Source: an uncultured Collinsella sp. (GTDB taxonomy: Bacteria > Actinomycetota > Coriobacteriia > Coriobacteriales > Coriobacteriaceae). Taken from it: a stretch of 64,000 nt of DNA. The stretch spans positions 1 through 64,000 of the forward strand of contig UQHQ01000003.1 in NCBI GenBank assembly GCA_900540945.1, written 5' to 3'. Positions 16,258 through 25,455 of the stretch are shown here, one piece after another. The notes under the pieces are model-generated. The model was not told where the DNA came from. It worked only from the letters and a program-made list of their open reading frames with translations, and made no database searches. Positions within the stretch are counted from its first letter, which is position 1. Every line of letters begins with the position of its first letter. The position numbers and the translations under genes were made by a program.

Positions 16258-17163
16258 CTACGAACGACGAATGACCTCGGTCACAACCTCGGACACCGTA
16301 GCGATATTTGTCGGATTGACGTTGTACGGTAGATCGTCCTCGGTGTAAGCGCATGCCAAACGTGGGCCATCAACGCCGGCAATGGTAAGGGCGCGTCGGC
16401 TTGCCTCGAGCGCAGCATAGGCGTCGGTCTTGGCATAGGGCATCTCAAATGCACCGCAATCGACATGGAACGACTTGCACACCTTGTTGACCAGGTTCAT
16501 GATGCGTCGGTCACCCTTGAGCAACTGCTGCTCGCCCTCGACCGTCACGACCGAAAGCCTACCGGCACCAATGGACTCAAGGTTGATAAAGAACACGCCG
16601 CGGAGCTTGTCGCGATGCGCGGCCAGGAACGCCTTCATGCCGGCGCCATCGCAATCGGAAGCGCCTGTAGCCACAAACCAAATGTCGTGGCCAAGCAGCT
16701 CGTCATCGCCCATGGAGGCAACGGCAGTGAGCATATCCTCGGCGGAAGCACCATCGGAAGACGTAGCGCCACCCTTCCAGCCGTCGTCGTCATCCTCGAA
16801 GTTATCCCACGAGCCGATGCCGCGACCAGACTTCTTGGCGTCGTAATCATCCTCGACGCCAAGCCAATCGCTCATGCTGCCCTGCTCGTTCTTCTTTTTA
16901 CGACCGAACAGACCACCCAAGCCGCGCTTTTGCGGCTTGGCGGGCGCAGCGGCAGGAGGCGCGAAAGCATTCGTCTCAGGCTTGGCCACCGGCGGAAGCG
17001 GCAGGAGCCGAGATAGTCTCAAGCGGCTGAACATCCGAGGTGGCCGGCATGGGAGGAACAACCGGAGCCGATGTGGGCTCGGGACCCTGTGCCGTCGCGA
17101 AGGGATCGTTAACCTGAGCCGAGGGGTCGGGAAGGTCGAACAGCGAGGTGCGCGAGGCGACAT
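16258..17163 (-). pseudogene. C-terminal part of the frameshifted M28-like membrane protein
   Basis: This frame continues the protein encoded upstream at 16976-19396 but in a +1-shifted frame; the two frames are both open for 188 nt (16976-17163). The real content starts around the phrase PPVAKPETNAF and runs through a basic RGLGGLFGRKKKN patch, an acidic linker, and the second half of an M28-like fold (IWFVATGASDCDGAGMKAFL, VFFINLESIGAG, YTEDDLPYNVNPTNI). In active M28 enzymes these sites carry a Glu-Glu pair and a final His; here they read Ser-Asp and Tyr. Most likely the tail of one interrupted gene; a sequencing error at 16976-17163 is the main alternative. Confidence 0.7.
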
Positions 17164-19396
17164 TGGCCTGCTGCATCGAAGGCATCGAGGGATCGGGGAC
17201 CGAGGCCAGCGGAGACGCAGAGGGCATGGGAGCCGGCGCGGATGCCGGGTCGGGAACGTTCATGTTCGGGCGCGGCGACACCTGAGACGAGATCTGAGCC
17301 ATCAGAGCATCGACTGTCTCGGTCTGCGACGGAGTAACGTTGGCAACCGTAGCGCTGGGATCACTCGGTGCGGGCATGGTGAAGATTTGCGTAGAGTAGG
17401 GCCTCGACTCATCCGTCTGCGGAGCTTCGGGGGCTACGGGCTCAGGCTCCTTCTCGGAGCTGTCCGCAGCGACCTGTTCCGCCGCGGATTGATCCTCGAC
17501 CATATCGGTCGCAGCGGGCTCGTCCTCGACAGGAGCGGAAAGGGGCTCGGCGATAGCGGTGCCCTGCTTCTCAAACGTCATCGTGGCATCAAACGACACA
17601 GTGTTGTCGATCGGCTGTTGGGTTTCGAAGGTCGCCGTCTCCCCGGCAATTTCCGCAGACGAAGGCTGCGGTGCCTCGAAAGAGGTCGTGGCGTCGGCAA
17701 CATCAACGGATACCGGCTGCTCGGCGTCGTTTTGCTCAAATTCCTGTGCCGCGCGCTCACGCTCGGCCTCGGCCGCCTGTTGTTGGGCCGCAGCCTCGCG
17801 CTCGGCTGCCTCGCGGGCAGCAGCACGCTTTTCCTCAAAGTCGTCAACGAGTTTCTTGCCCTTTTCGAATGCCCCCTTAAAGAAATGGGAGGCGCTGGCA
17901 CCGATCGAAGAAAACGCAGAAGCGATATCGGCATGGGGCGTCGTCACCGGGAGCTCGGCAGAAAAGTCGGTGTCGCTCTCGTAGGACACACGCTGCGGAT
18001 ACGCATCGTAGTCGTCCTCGGTATTATCGAGCTCCTCGGGCGCCGGGGCAGGCGCCATGACGTCCAGACCGGCTGCGGGATCGATAGCGGTCTCCGCATC
18101 GGCCACCGCCTCGATGGCATTGGCCTCATCGGGCTGCGCAGCCACGGCCGGATCGGGCTGGGGCGCGGGCTCAAACATCGGCTCCTCGCCCTCTTCGTAA
18201 TCGAGCGCGCAGGACTCGGGAAGCATGCCCAGGGCACGAATGGCATCCGAGCCAAACCGGATGTTGCCGGCGGCATTGCGATAAAGCTTGGACTCGGGCT
18301 CGGCCTGCTCAGCCGCGGCAGGCTCCTCTGCCGACTCGGCAGTGGACTCGTCCGCAACGGGCTCCTCGGCCAGAATATCTTGAACCTGGGACTCGGGTGC
18401 GATGACGCCAATCAGGGTCTCGTCGGCAGAAGCACCTTCGAATCCATCGATTTGCTCATCAAAAGCCTCGCCCTGCTCACCCTCGGGAGCGACCGGCTGA
18501 CCATACTCATCCTCGGTATAGGCAGGCTCTTCGTACTCGATGGTATTGCCGTAATCGTTTTGCTGCTGGGCCGCGGCATACTCGGCCGCTGCACGCGCCA
18601 TCTCCTCGGCGCGACGCTTCTGCTCGCCAAAATACGTTTCAAACGGAATATCGTCAGGGAACTCGTTCTCACCCTGATAGGGGGCGACGTTATCCATGAC
18701 ACCCAGCATGGCGGCAACAGACGACTTGTTGCAAACCGAGCCGGACGTGTAGGGAAGGACAAAACGATTGGAAATGATATTGGCGGCATTGGCGAGCGCC
18801 ACGAGGGAGGCAAGGATCGCGACAATCCACAGCAGGACCTTCAACGCGCCGGGAAGCGGCAAGATGCGCAGGATGGCAATAGCCGCGGGAGCAATCGTGG
18901 CAATCGGGAGCAATTTGGCGATCAGCGCTCGGTACGGCGCATAGGGCTCGCGAGCGAGCAGTTCGGCGCGCGGGGAGTCATAGTGCGCGACGACGACAAC
19001 CGGGCGATTGCGCGGAGAGGCAAGCGGGCCCGACGCCTTGTGGTAGGCGATGACGTTTTGGCTCACGCCCGTCTTGCCCAGGCGCGAGATCACGGGACGC
19101 CCGGTTCTCTCGAGCACATAGAGCACGGCTCCGACAATGGCCAACAGGGTGCCGACTAAGCCGATACCGCCACCGATGCCCATAAGCAGGGCACCGGCGA
19201 ATGCCAGAATGCCCGTAACGGCAAACGCCATCCTGCTCGGCGCGGGAGCATTAAACTCCTGCACCTCGGGATCAAAGCCGTGGTTGCGGAAAATTTGAGC
19301 GATATCTTCGGCAGCCAAGCGCTCTTCTTCGCTGCACGCCGGCGTGATGCCAGTGTTCTGCAACAGGTGGTTAATATAGTTCTGGGTGTTCGCCAT
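16976..19396 (-). CDS. M28-like membrane protein, N-terminal part (ends in a frameshift)
   Basis: About 806 residues from ATG 19396 (MANTQNY, GGAG 6 nt upstream) to a premature TGA at 16976. It begins with an M28-like N-terminal half (VVVVAHYDSPRAE keeps the first metal His and Asp) interleaved with hydrophobic helices near 60-90 and 180-215. The following bridging-Asp site reads GSVCNKSSVAAM, so that ligand is missing. Then come about 500 residues of acidic, Ala/Pro/Glu-rich low-complexity sequence. The rest of the fold is in the next frame (16258-17163). The intact protein would be about 1045 residues and probably lacks peptidase activity, acting perhaps as a surface or scaffold protein. 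Confidence 0.75.
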   Translation of the reverse strand: MANTQNYINHLLQNTGITPACSEEERLAAEDIAQIFRNHGFDPEVQEFNAPAPSRMAFAVTGILAFAGALLMGIGGGIGLVGTLLAIVGAVLYVLERTGRPVISRLGKTGVSQNVIAYHKASGPLASPRNRPVVVVAHYDSPRAELLAREPYAPYRALIAKLLPIATIAPAAIAILRILPLPGALKVLLWIVAILASLVALANAANIISNRFVLPYTSGSVCNKSSVAAMLGVMDNVAPYQGENEFPDDIPFETYFGEQKRRAEEMARAAAEYAAAQQQNDYGNTIEYEEPAYTEDEYGQPVAPEGEQGEAFDEQIDGFEGASADETLIGVIAPESQVQDILAEEPVADESTAESAEEPAAAEQAEPESKLYRNAAGNIRFGSDAIRALGMLPESCALDYEEGEEPMFEPAPQPDPAVAAQPDEANAIEAVADAETAIDPAAGLDVMAPAPAPEELDNTEDDYDAYPQRVSYESDTDFSAELPVTTPHADIASAFSSIGASASHFFKGAFEKGKKLVDDFEEKRAAAREAAEREAAAQQQAAEAERERAAQEFEQNDAEQPVSVDVADATTSFEAPQPSSAEIAGETATFETQQPIDNTVSFDATMTFEKQGTAIAEPLSAPVEDEPAATDMVEDQSAAEQVAADSSEKEPEPVAPEAPQTDESRPYSTQIFTMPAPSDPSATVANVTPSQTETVDALMAQISSQVSPRPNMNVPDPASAPAPMPSASPLASVPDPSMPSMQQANVASRTSLFDLPDPSAQVNDPFATAQGPEPTSAPVVPPMPATSDVQPLETISAPAASAGGQA

Positions 19397-19593
19397 ATGC
19401 GCTCCACATCCATAATCCGACAAATAGGCCCAATGTATGCACATTAGAACCGTATATAGTCGAAAGTATACCCCGAGCGGGCGCAAACGGCCGAATTCTG
19501 GGCATCTTAACGCCCCAAGCGGACAAGGATATAGCCTAATCTCCATATCGGACTAAAATCATGGCATCAAACACCTTCCCATGCGAGGATTCT

Positions 19594-20616
19594 ATGACGG
19601 CAAGCGATACAACCGTAACGAATAAAAATGGGGCGCCGGAACCCGGTTTCGACAAGACCGCCCAGCGCATCCTCAATCTGTTCTTTGTCCTCAACAGCTC
19701 TCCCGAGCCATTGACCACAGAGCAAATTGTCCTGGATTCCGATCTTGGCTATGGGTCGGGCAATATCGACTCGGACAAGCGCAAGTTTCGCCGCGATCGC
19801 GAAAAACTCCTCGAACGCGGAATCACGATCAAGGAAGTCCGCGCAGCAGGCGCCCAAGAAACCGAAGAAAGCGCGTGGACCATCGATCGCGAGCACACGT
19901 TTGCGGCCGGTGGCCTCATCACCGCAGACGACGCGGACATCTTGCTCGACGCTATCGACCAGACCCTTGCGACCGGTTCGGCCGCGTTTGCCACGCCGCT
20001 TGCAGACATACGCTCCAAGATCGCCTACCTCACCGGCGCATCGACCGCAGAAGAGCCTCCCGCCCGTCGCTTACCCGCCGTCGATGCGGTGTGGAGCGCT
20101 TTCGCCGAACGCTGCGCACTGCGCTTTTTGTATCAAAACGGGCACGGGGAGCAAAAAGAGCGCACCGTCTGCGTATACGGCATGTTTGAGCACGAGGGTG
20201 TGGCGTATTTTTGCGGACTCGACAACGCCACCGATGAAATCAGGACGTTTCGCTGCGACCGTATCGTTCGCGCATGGCGCCCCTCGAAGGCCTACTCCAT
20301 CCCCGCCGACTTTAACCTGAACGATCGCCTGTTCTTCGAGTTTGATTTTGCCGATTGCAAGCCCGTTATGGCGACCTTTTCGTTTGCCCCGCAAGCCCAG
20401 GCCGACATGGTCAGCGGCCTAACGCGCGGTCGCGGGGAGCTCACGCACACCGAAGAGGGTTGGACCTGGACCGTCGGCGTGCGCGACCTTAATGCCGCTG
20501 CCTCGTTTTGCATGGAGCACGCCATGGACGGCATGAGACCCGTTGCCCCCGATGCGCTTAAACTGGCATGGAACCACCTCATCGAAAGGACGGTGCACGA
20601 GCATGCCCGCGCGTAA
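19594..20616 (+). CDS. WYL-domain transcriptional regulator (PafB-like)
   Basis: About 340 residues from ATG 19594, which follows GAGGA. The N-terminal winged helix (AQRILNLFFVLNSSPEPLTTEQI, then RDREKLLERGI) is followed by a WYL-type domain (LRFLYQNGHGEQKERTVCVYGM) and a WCX-like C-terminus. Pairs of such genes, PafB and PafC, form a regulator that activates DNA-damage genes in actinobacteria. The second member overlaps it by 14 nt. No proteasome or Pup genes are in the window, so the target genes are an inference. Confidence 0.85.
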   Translation: MTASDTTVTNKNGAPEPGFDKTAQRILNLFFVLNSSPEPLTTEQIVLDSDLGYGSGNIDSDKRKFRRDREKLLERGITIKEVRAAGAQETEESAWTIDREHTFAAGGLITADDADILLDAIDQTLATGSAAFATPLADIRSKIAYLTGASTAEEPPARRLPAVDAVWSAFAERCALRFLYQNGHGEQKERTVCVYGMFEHEGVAYFCGLDNATDEIRTFRCDRIVRAWRPSKAYSIPADFNLNDRLFFEFDFADCKPVMATFSFAPQAQADMVSGLTRGRGELTHTEEGWTWTVGVRDLNAAASFCMEHAMDGMRPVAPDALKLAWNHLIERTVHEHARA

Positions 20617-21520
20617 ACTCACCAGCGAGCAAAGGCTCTCGCGTGCGATTGACATCATGGAGGCCCTCTACGCTGCCGGCGAGACCGGTATGACACGAGG
20701 GGATATCTGCAGCCGTTTTGATATCACGGGTGCGGCGCTCGACGAAATTATCGATATCGTCTCGACCCTCGCTGACCGTGAGTCGGGCGCACGCATCATC
20801 TGCGAGCGCCACGGCGAGTGCATCATCCTGACAGGCGATGCGGGGCGTGTGCTGCCCTTGCGCCTAAGTGCCGCCGAAGGTGCCGTGCTCAACCACGAAC
20901 TCGAATCGATGGGAATCGACTCTCGGGCAGCAGAGCGTATCCGACACGCCCTCCTACCCGAGAAACTCGGCTACAACCAGCGCGTCGTCGATACCGTTGC
21001 CCGAGGATCGCACTGGCAACAGCTGAACTGCGCGATTCAAGACGGCGTTCGATGCCGCATCATCTACCGTTCGATGGACGACACACGGCCGCGTGAGCGT
21101 CTCATCGACCCCATGTGCATCGCGACGTATGGCGACCAAACATATCTGATTGCCTGGGATGTCGAAGTTGATGAGCAGCGCTCCTACCGCATGGACAAAA
21201 TCGAGGGCCTTGCCCTCACCGACGATTCCGTGGAACGCCACACGCCCGCGTCTGCGTCCCTCCACGAATCCCTTTCCCAAGCGGAGCAGAGCGCAAAACT
21301 CCTCATGCCGTTCGACATGGCAGAGCATCTAGACTGGGCCGGCATCATGTCGATTGAGCCAAACGGGGCAGACATGGCAACGGTGACCGTGCGTTATGGG
21401 TCAGAGCACTGGCTGTTCTGTCAGGTAATCGCAGCGGGCGGAGACATCCGCATACTGGATGACCCCGCCCAGGCAAAGCGTCTATGCGATATGGCGAAGA
21501 GCCTGACATGCCCGCTTTAA
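20603..21520 (+). CDS. WYL-domain transcriptional regulator (PafC-like)
   Basis: About 305 residues from ATG 20603 (MPARKLTSEQRLSR). It has an N-terminal helix-turn-helix (TRGDICSRFDITGAALDEII), then a WYL domain (VRCRIIYRSMDDTRPRERLIDPM, YGDQTYLIAWDVE) and a C-terminal extension. It overlaps the PafB-like gene by 14 nt and probably forms a heterodimer with it. The stop overlaps, by 4 bases, the stop of the convergent DinG-type gene at 21517. Confidence 0.85.
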   Translation: MPARKLTSEQRLSRAIDIMEALYAAGETGMTRGDICSRFDITGAALDEIIDIVSTLADRESGARIICERHGECIILTGDAGRVLPLRLSAAEGAVLNHELESMGIDSRAAERIRHALLPEKLGYNQRVVDTVARGSHWQQLNCAIQDGVRCRIIYRSMDDTRPRERLIDPMCIATYGDQTYLIAWDVEVDEQRSYRMDKIEGLALTDDSVERHTPASASLHESLSQAEQSAKLLMPFDMAEHLDWAGIMSIEPNGADMATVTVRYGSEHWLFCQVIAAGGDIRILDDPAQAKRLCDMAKSLTCPL

Positions 21521-24411
21521 CGGCGTCGCTCGTGGCGTGCACGCCACAGCTGCAAATAATGACCGATCTGCGCCGACTCGATACGCTGGTAGGAAGTCGT
21601 GGGCAGCGACGTCAAGAACTTCTTGCCGTAGCCCTTTGTCACCAAGCGCGGATCCGCCAAGATGAGCACGCCGCAATCGGTCGATGAGCGGATGAGACGG
21701 CCGGCAGCCTGCTTGACTTCGAGTACCGCCTCGGGCAGCGAGTAGCGCGCCCAGGCGCGGTCTTCGCGCAGGTTGCGCTCACACGAAAGAGGATCCGTGG
21801 GGCTCGAGAACGGCAGCTTGGGGATAATGACGCAACGCAGTGTCTCGCCGCTGGCGTCAAAGCCCTCCCAAAAGGCCTTGAGCGCAAAGAGCGATGAGGT
21901 CGGCTCGTTGATAAACCGATCGCGCAGGCGACGCGGGGACGAGTTGCGCTGCTGGCAATTGAGCTCCAGGCCCGCTCGCGCCAATTTGGGCTCGACACGG
22001 GCATACAGGTCCTCCATGTCGCGCCTGTTAGTGAAGAGCGTGAGCACCGATCCACCCATGGCGAGATGGGCATCGACCAGCACACGCTCGAGCGCCGACA
22101 GATAGTGCTCGCGATCGCGCGGATCGGGAATGTCCCCCGCCACGACCACGGCCATATTCGAGTCAAAGTCATAGCTCGAATCCAGGTGCAGCGATGAGGA
22201 TGTCGACTCACCGATGCGATCGAGGCCGACAGCATGGTTGAAATGCTCAAAGCTCTTGGACACCGTCATGGTCGCCGAAGCGAAGATGGCCGTGTGCACT
22301 TCGGGCAGCCACTCGTTCGCCAAGGCCTCGCCAATATCGATGCGCTCGGCGGTCATAGACTCCCCGCCCGCGCGCAGCCGACGGTTCACCTGCAGCGAGT
22401 ACACATAGTGCTCATCCGTACCCTCAATGATGAGTTTGAGGTTCTCGTCCAGCTCGTGCAGACGGCGCGAAATGTCGCCTAGGTCGACAACGACCTCGGG
22501 CTTATCGGCGGCGACGGTCTGCACCAGCGCGTCTACGCTTTTATCCGCCTGGTCCAGCGCATCAATTGCGGTATGGGCCGACTGCAAAAAATCGTGCCAG
22601 TCATCCGACTCGCGCAGCTCGGGGCCAATCCACAGATTCGCGTTATCGTAGCTCCCATGGGCGCGACGGCCGAGCTCGCGCACACCATCGAACACATCGG
22701 CAATCGCCATGCTCGCGCGGGCAACCGTCGACGTCGCTTTGGCGGTGAGTCCCAGGTAGAGCGTGGAGCCCTCGGAAGTGGCCAGGTCACGGGAAACTTG
22801 ACTCAGCGCGCCGGCACTCGACCCACCCAAGCGCTCAAACAGCACGCGCGACTCATCTGCCGAAACCACGCGCGCCCATTGGCGACGGGCCTCACGCTCG
22901 ATGGAATGGGCCTCGTCGACCACCCAGTGACGAATCGGAGGCAAAATCCTTCCCTCGGCGGCCACGTTGCGGAACAGCAGGGAATGGTTGGTGACCACCA
23001 CGTCGGCATGTGCCGCTCGACGGCGCGCCCCGTGGACCAGGCATTTGTCAGGGAAGAACGGACACAGACGACGAGCACACTCGCGCGAAGCCGTCGTAAA
23101 GTCGGGACGGTTGACGCTGCGCCAGCGAATGCCGAGCGAATCGAGGTCGCCATCGGCAGATTGGCACACATACGCCATGATCACCGCAACCGCCGTGAGC
23201 GTGTCAGCAGGATCGCGCTTGGTGGTGATCTCAACCTGACCACGGCTCATGCGCTCGAGCTTGCGTAGACACGGATAGTGGTCATAGCCCTTGAGTGCAC
23301 AAAACGACAGGCCCCCGTCCAGCTGTTCGGCGAGCTTTGGCAGCTCATGGTACATAAGCTGGTCGGCAAGATTATTCGATTTGGTCGCGATACCAACCGT
23401 GATGTTGTTGCGGCGTGCGGCCTCGGCAAAAGGCACCAGGTAAGCCATCGATTTGCCGACGCCCGTCCCCGCCTCAATCACGCGATGCGTTCCCGTAACG
23501 AGCGCGTCACGGACCTCGAGCGCCATCGCGATTTGCTCATCGCGCGGCTCGTACGTGGGATACATGCGATTGACTAGGCCACCGGGGGCATAATCCGCCT
23601 CGATCTCTTCACGGCTCGGCATCTTAAGGACCGGCAACTCGTCCGCATCAACGCGATCGTCTGCACGATCGGCCTTGAGCACGTCAGCACGAGCGGCGCT
23701 GAGCGAAAATATCGAACCCGGGTTCTGGCCGGCCAAAAAAGAAAAAATGGGGCGATAGGACCAAGGCACGTCCGCGTGCATGTCCGCCAAGCGCGCCATA
23801 AGGCCCGAAGGCAGGTCGGTAAGCGCAACCAACAGCACGCGCCACACACCGCACAGGGCATCAACGTCTGCGTTCGCGCGATGCGACACCGAATCGCACC
23901 CAAACAAGTCGGCCATAAAAGACAGCTTGTGCGAGGCCAAGCGCGGAAGTGCGATGCGCGACAGTGCCAGCGAATCGATCCAGATGTCGCTGACGTTGAC
24001 ACCGCCCTTGACCGACTCGATAAACGAACGGTCGAAGGTGGCGTTATGCGCAATCACCGGGCAGCCGCCGACAAAATCGGCGAGAGCGGCCACGGCATCG
24101 ACGGCCGATGGGGCATCCACCACATCGGCGTTTGTAATGCTCGTGAGTTCGGTAATCTCGGCGGGAATCAGCTGCTTGGGGTGCACGAAGGTATCGAACC
24201 GGTCGACGATCTCGCGGCCCGAAAGACGGGCAGCCGAGATCTCAATCAGTTCATTGTCCTGCACCGAAAGACCCGTGGTTTCGGTATCGAGGACGATAAC
24301 ATCTTCCTCGATGAGACCAAACGATTGGGTTTTGGCACGCTCGGCAAGCGTGGCATAGGAATCGATGACAAACTGCGGCGTTCCCGACGAAACAGCGTCC
24401 TCGATTAGCAT
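21517..24411 (-). CDS. dinG: DinG-type helicase with N-terminal DEDD exonuclease
   Basis: 964 residues. An N-terminal 3'-5' exonuclease of the DnaQ type (DTETTGL with Asp42 and Glu44, IAHNATFD, HRANADVDA) is fused to an XPD/DinG helicase: Walker A AGTGVGKS (about 314-321), DEAH at 499-502, and a cluster of Cys (about 381, 445, 450, 457) placed like the Fe-S ligands of XPD-family enzymes. The C-terminal AFWEGFDASGETLRCVIIPKLPF is motif V-like. Probably unwinds or degrades damaged or R-loop DNA. The fused architecture is common in Firmicutes and some actinobacteria. It overlaps ddl by 7 nt. Confidence 0.93.
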   Translation of the reverse strand: MLIEDAVSSGTPQFVIDSYATLAERAKTQSFGLIEEDVIVLDTETTGLSVQDNELIEISAARLSGREIVDRFDTFVHPKQLIPAEITELTSITNADVVDAPSAVDAVAALADFVGGCPVIAHNATFDRSFIESVKGGVNVSDIWIDSLALSRIALPRLASHKLSFMADLFGCDSVSHRANADVDALCGVWRVLLVALTDLPSGLMARLADMHADVPWSYRPIFSFLAGQNPGSIFSLSAARADVLKADRADDRVDADELPVLKMPSREEIEADYAPGGLVNRMYPTYEPRDEQIAMALEVRDALVTGTHRVIEAGTGVGKSMAYLVPFAEAARRNNITVGIATKSNNLADQLMYHELPKLAEQLDGGLSFCALKGYDHYPCLRKLERMSRGQVEITTKRDPADTLTAVAVIMAYVCQSADGDLDSLGIRWRSVNRPDFTTASRECARRLCPFFPDKCLVHGARRRAAHADVVVTNHSLLFRNVAAEGRILPPIRHWVVDEAHSIEREARRQWARVVSADESRVLFERLGGSSAGALSQVSRDLATSEGSTLYLGLTAKATSTVARASMAIADVFDGVRELGRRAHGSYDNANLWIGPELRESDDWHDFLQSAHTAIDALDQADKSVDALVQTVAADKPEVVVDLGDISRRLHELDENLKLIIEGTDEHYVYSLQVNRRLRAGGESMTAERIDIGEALANEWLPEVHTAIFASATMTVSKSFEHFNHAVGLDRIGESTSSSLHLDSSYDFDSNMAVVVAGDIPDPRDREHYLSALERVLVDAHLAMGGSVLTLFTNRRDMEDLYARVEPKLARAGLELNCQQRNSSPRRLRDRFINEPTSSLFALKAFWEGFDASGETLRCVIIPKLPFSSPTDPLSCERNLREDRAWARYSLPEAVLEVKQAAGRLIRSSTDCGVLILADPRLVTKGYGKKFLTSLPTTSYQRIESAQIGHYLQLWRARHERRR

Positions 24412-25370
24412 GCAACGCCCGCTCGACGAAGTCCCATACGAATCAGACTGTCACAGACCTGTGGGAACGTCATGTCATCGGTGTGGCGAATCTCATCCGG
24501 ATACAGCGACGTATCGGTCATGCCGGGAATCGTGTTGGTCTCGAGGATGACGGGGCCATCCTCGCTCACGATAAAGTCGCTGCGCGAAATGCCCAGGCAG
24601 CCGAGTGCCTTATGGGCCGCGCAGGCAAGTTCCTGGGCACGTGCATAGTTTTCGGGGGAAATCTGCGCCGGAATGCGATGGATATCCGTGGGGTCCACAT
24701 ACTTCACGTCCAGATCGTAGAACTCGCAGTCCTCGGGCTTACGGATCTCAACAATCGGCAGGGCGCGCACGTCATCCTCGCCGTATACGCCGACGGTAAT
24801 CTCGGTACCCTCGATGCACTTCTCGACCAGCACTTTGTCGCCGTACTCAAACGCCTTGGCGATTGCCGCGGGTAGCTCGGAGGGCTCATGGACCAGAGAG
24901 ATGCCATAGCTGGAGCCGTTGACGGCGGGCTTTACAAAGCACCGCTCGCCACAAATCTCGACGATACGATCGATATCGACCTCGTCGCCCGCCTCAAGCG
25001 CCAGGCCGGGGGCAATGGGGATGCCCGCCTTGGCATACAGAAGCTTTGAAACCTCTTTATCGGCGCCACATGCGCTGGCGAGCACGCCTGACGCCGTGTA
25101 GGGGATACCCAGCGTCTCCATGGCCCCCTGCATGGCGCCATCCTCGCCGCCGGCGCCGTGCATGGCGATAAACGCCACGTCGAAGCCACCGGTCGCCATA
25201 GTCACCATAAAGTCATCGGCGGCGGTGTCGAGCAGCTCCACCGAGGTGTAGCCGGCCTCCTTCAGTGCCACCACGACATTCTTTCCAGAATTGAGCGAAA
25301 TCTCGCGTTCGGCGGAATGGCCGCCCGCCAAGACCGCTACGTGCATGTTCTCTAGGCTTTTACCCGGCAT
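24405..25370 (-). CDS. ddl: D-alanine--D-alanine ligase
   Basis: Makes the D-Ala-D-Ala end of peptidoglycan stems using ATP. The 321-residue sequence shows the ATP-grasp layout: AVLAGGHSAEREISLNSG at the start, FIAMHGAGGEDG, CFVKPAVNGSSYGIS, and the catalytic LETNTIPGMTDTSLYP. The start at 25370 follows GGAGGAG at 7 nt. The residue after GMTD suggests a D-Ala (not D-lactate) ligase but this cannot be proven here. It is in a two-gene unit with dinG. Confidence 0.95.
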   Translation of the reverse strand: MPGKSLENMHVAVLAGGHSAEREISLNSGKNVVVALKEAGYTSVELLDTAADDFMVTMATGGFDVAFIAMHGAGGEDGAMQGAMETLGIPYTASGVLASACGADKEVSKLLYAKAGIPIAPGLALEAGDEVDIDRIVEICGERCFVKPAVNGSSYGISLVHEPSELPAAIAKAFEYGDKVLVEKCIEGTEITVGVYGEDDVRALPIVEIRKPEDCEFYDLDVKYVDPTDIHRIPAQISPENYARAQELACAAHKALGCLGISRSDFIVSEDGPVILETNTIPGMTDTSLYPDEIRHTDDMTFPQVCDSLIRMGLRRAGVAC

Positions 25371-25455
25371 GGGCAGACTCCTCCTCTATAATTCCTGCAG
25401 CTGATACCATATTGTAGCGATACCCTCTACGTTTCCCCAAAATCGAAAGGCTTCC

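Noticed and set aside
16960..17010. Programmed frameshift in the M28-like gene
   Set aside because: No slippery heptamer and no strong stem-loop at the overlap; GCC TGA G does not resemble a known +1 site.
16874..19159. 761-codon open frame antisense to the M28-like gene
   Set aside because: Arg/Leu-rich, typical of antisense to G/C-rich codons; no motif.
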